Positions 62,530 to 64,000 of a stretch of DNA of 64,000 bases are shown here, piece after piece (positions within the stretch are counted from its first letter, which is position 1; each line of letters opens with the position of its first letter). This stretch comes from Pseudaminobacter salicylatoxidans. Its GTDB lineage: Bacteria; Pseudomonadota; Alphaproteobacteria; Rhizobiales; Rhizobiaceae. The notes below the pieces were generated by a model. It ran no database searches and was not told where the DNA came from. It worked only from the letters and a program-made list of their open reading frames with translations. The DNA lies in assembly GCF_003148475.1 (NCBI RefSeq), contig NZ_QGGG01000021.1:1-64000 (forward strand). The letters run 5' to 3'. The translations under genes were made by a program, and so were the position numbers.

Positions 62530-64000
62530 ATGATCTTTTCTGCTATTGGCGCCGCTGTTGCTGGCATCGGCGGCCTGTTGTCATCGACCATGCTGGCGGG
62601 CGGCATCGGCTCGCTGCTGCTCAAGGCTGCCGTCGGCATCGGTCTGAACCTTGCCGCGCAGGCATTGGCCGGCAAGCCGGAAGGCCCGTCCTTCACCATT
62701 CAGGGCCAGTTGCAGTCCGGTGGCGACGTGCCGCGCGCCTTTCCGCTTGGCTACACGGCCACGGCAGGCTCGCTCGTTTACGCCAATACATGGGGCAGCG
62801 AGAAGAAAACCCCGAACGCTTATCTGACGCAGGTGATTGCGCTCTCTGACCTGCCGATCAACAGTCTCGTCGGGCTGTGGGTCAACGGCGAAAAAGTCAC
62901 GATCGACTGGAGCGACACCAGCTACGGCAGCCGCGGCTATCCGGTGAAGGAATACTGGACCGGTCCCGGCGGCAACCACATGTGGGTGAAGTTCTACGAC
63001 GGCACCCAGACCGTGGCGGACAGCTTCCTCGTCAACACGGTTTCGAGTGCCGAGCGGCCCTATCAGTCCACCCGCGTCGGTTACGGCGTCTCCTATATCG
63101 TGGTGACGACGCAGATCAACGAGGAACTGTTCACCGGCTTTCCGCAGTTCAAGTTCGAGGTCTATGGCCTCAAGCTCTATGACGTCACAAAGGACAGCAC
63201 GGCGGGCGGCTCCGGCGCGCATCGCTGGTCCGATCCTGCGACATGGGGCGGCGATGGCGATCACCTGCCGGCCGTCCAGCTCTACAATCTGTGGCGCGGT
63301 CTGAGCTATGGCGGCAAGTGGCTTTACGGGTTGCAAGGCGTCACCACCGCGCGCCTACCCGCCGCCCATTGGCGAGCGCAAATCCAGAAGTGCCGCGCCG
63401 TCATCAAGTCGGGCGGCGCCAATGTGGCGACCTATCGCAGCGGCGCCGAGATCGCGGTTTCGGCACCGCTGGGTGATGCCTCAGAAGCGCTGCTGACGTC
63501 GTGCCAAGGCCGCATGTCGGAAGCGGGTGGCGTCTACAAGGTGTTCGTCGGCGCTCCCGGCCTGCCGGTGGCCAGCATAGACGACGGTGTGGTCATATCG
63601 ACCGAAGAGCAGAGTTTCACGCCGTTCTTCGGGCTGGCGGATTCGATCAATGGCATCGCTGGCAAGCATCCGAACCCGGCCGAGGCTTGGAACGTCAAGG
63701 TCGCGCCGCCGATCTATCGCGCCGATCTTGAAGCCAAGGACGGCAACCGCCGCCTGATGGCGGACGTCTCATTCGACTTCGTGCCGTATGCAGACCAAGT
63801 TCAGCGGCTGATGAAATCGGCGCTGGAAGAAGCGCAGCGTGCCCGCCGGCACACCTTTGTCCTGCCGCCCGAATACTGGATCCTCGAAGCCGGTGACGTG
63901 GTGTCGTGGACCAGCGTGCGCAACGGCTACGTCAACAAGCTGTTCCGCGTCGATGGCGTGATCGACCGCGCCAATCTCGACGTGATGATCGACGTCACCG
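62530..64000 (+). CDS. Large tail-tip/hub protein, N-terminal part (cut by window end)
   Basis: About 490 codons from ATG 62530, open to the window edge. A small hydrophobic N-terminus (IGAAVAGIGGLLSSTMLAGGIGSLLLKAAVGIG) is followed by QLQSGGDVPRAFPLGYTATAGSLVYANTWG, KKTPNAYLTQVIALSDLPINSLVGLWVNGE and a FVLPPEYWILEAGDVVSWTS segment, the pattern of central tail/host-specificity (J/GTA gp15-like) proteins. It follows the GNAT gene by 15 bp. Confidence 0.85.
   Translation, partial: MIFSAIGAAVAGIGGLLSSTMLAGGIGSLLLKAAVGIGLNLAAQALAGKPEGPSFTIQGQLQSGGDVPRAFPLGYTATAGSLVYANTWGSEKKTPNAYLTQVIALSDLPINSLVGLWVNGEKVTIDWSDTSYGSRGYPVKEYWTGPGGNHMWVKFYDGTQTVADSFLVNTVSSAERPYQSTRVGYGVSYIVVTTQINEELFTGFPQFKFEVYGLKLYDVTKDSTAGGSGAHRWSDPATWGGDGDHLPAVQLYNLWRGLSYGGKWLYGLQGVTTARLPAAHWRAQIQKCRAVIKSGGANVATYRSGAEIAVSAPLGDASEALLTSCQGRMSEAGGVYKVFVGAPGLPVASIDDGVVISTEEQSFTPFFGLADSINGIAGKHPNPAEAWNVKVAPPIYRADLEAKDGNRRLMADVSFDFVPYADQVQRLMKSALEEAQRARRHTFVLPPEYWILEAGDVVSWTSVRNGYVNKLFRVDGVIDRANLDVMIDVT

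Larger units (their letters stand above)
35627..64000. mobile_element. Siphovirus-type prophage (HK97-like head, GTA-like tail genes), incomplete at right
   Basis: From the integrase to the window edge nearly all genes are phage-type and in modular order: integration, leftward early genes, immunity switch, replication, packaging, head, connector, tail. Base composition and codon use are more mixed than in the host part. Lysis genes and the right attachment site are not in the window. The structural genes I can judge are intact, so the prophage may be inducible, though the repressor lacks the usual autocleavage residues. Confidence 0.93.

Overview
The window is high-GC DNA from an alphaproteobacterium of the Hyphomicrobiales, most likely the Phyllobacteriaceae (Mesorhizobium-like). 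This is inferred from gene content and order (amino-sugar cluster next to phaR/phaA/phaB, then rpoH2, carD, fdxA and a Suv3-like helicase), from several rhizobial-type palindromic intergenic repeats, and from a PHB pathway beside a GlcNAc-type ABC importer. No database search was possible; family assignments rest on motifs read from the translated sequence.

Bases 1-35,600 are host chromosome. After the 3' end of ribulose-phosphate epimerase comes an amino-sugar catabolic locus. A leftward operon (BadF-type kinase, GntR regulator, SIS-domain deaminase/isomerase, NagA) faces a rightward operon (solute-binding protein, two permeases, a Gfo/Idh/MocA oxidoreductase, a MalK/UgpC-like ATPase). Matching direct-repeat operators lie in the divergent promoter region. 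Next are phaR, phaA and phaB (polyhydroxybutyrate), an ABC-F ATPase, thiamine pyrophosphokinase, a TPP riboswitch and thiBPQ, then an M48 lipoprotein peptidase, rpoH2 with an EcfG/RpoE2-type promoter, an acyl-CoA dehydrogenase, carD, fdxA, an S4 protein and a large helicase. A 1-kb gene-free region holds three copies of a promoter-like module; aqpZ, two outer-membrane beta-barrel proteins and small envelope or stress-type genes follow.

From 35,627 to the right edge lies a siphovirus-type prophage, cut by the window end. From left to right it has integrase and an overlapping excisionase-like gene; a leftward operon of small early genes with a Rha-type regulator and an Arc-like repressor; a divergent immunity region (CI-like repressor lacking the usual catalytic Ser, YdaS/Cro-like protein); a replication module (DnaB helicase, an initiator whose gene carries iteron-like repeats, a ParB-like protein, a DUF6456-type protein); tRNA-Arg(TCG); an HNH/P-loop fusion; P27-type small and large terminase subunits; an HK97-type head module; connector and tail-completion genes; a major tail protein with an Ig-like domain; a tail assembly chaperone pair joined by a probable -1 frameshift; the tape measure; and distal tail genes including a GNAT protein and the start of a large tail-tip protein. 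Three small leftward genes sit within the rightward late operon and look like morons.

The strongest leads for new biology are the triple promoter-like module between the helicase and aqpZ, the iteron array inside the phage initiator gene, the G-GT frameshift, the HNH-P-loop fusion beside a tRNA and a possible cos region, and the S24-fold repressor with a lost catalytic site.
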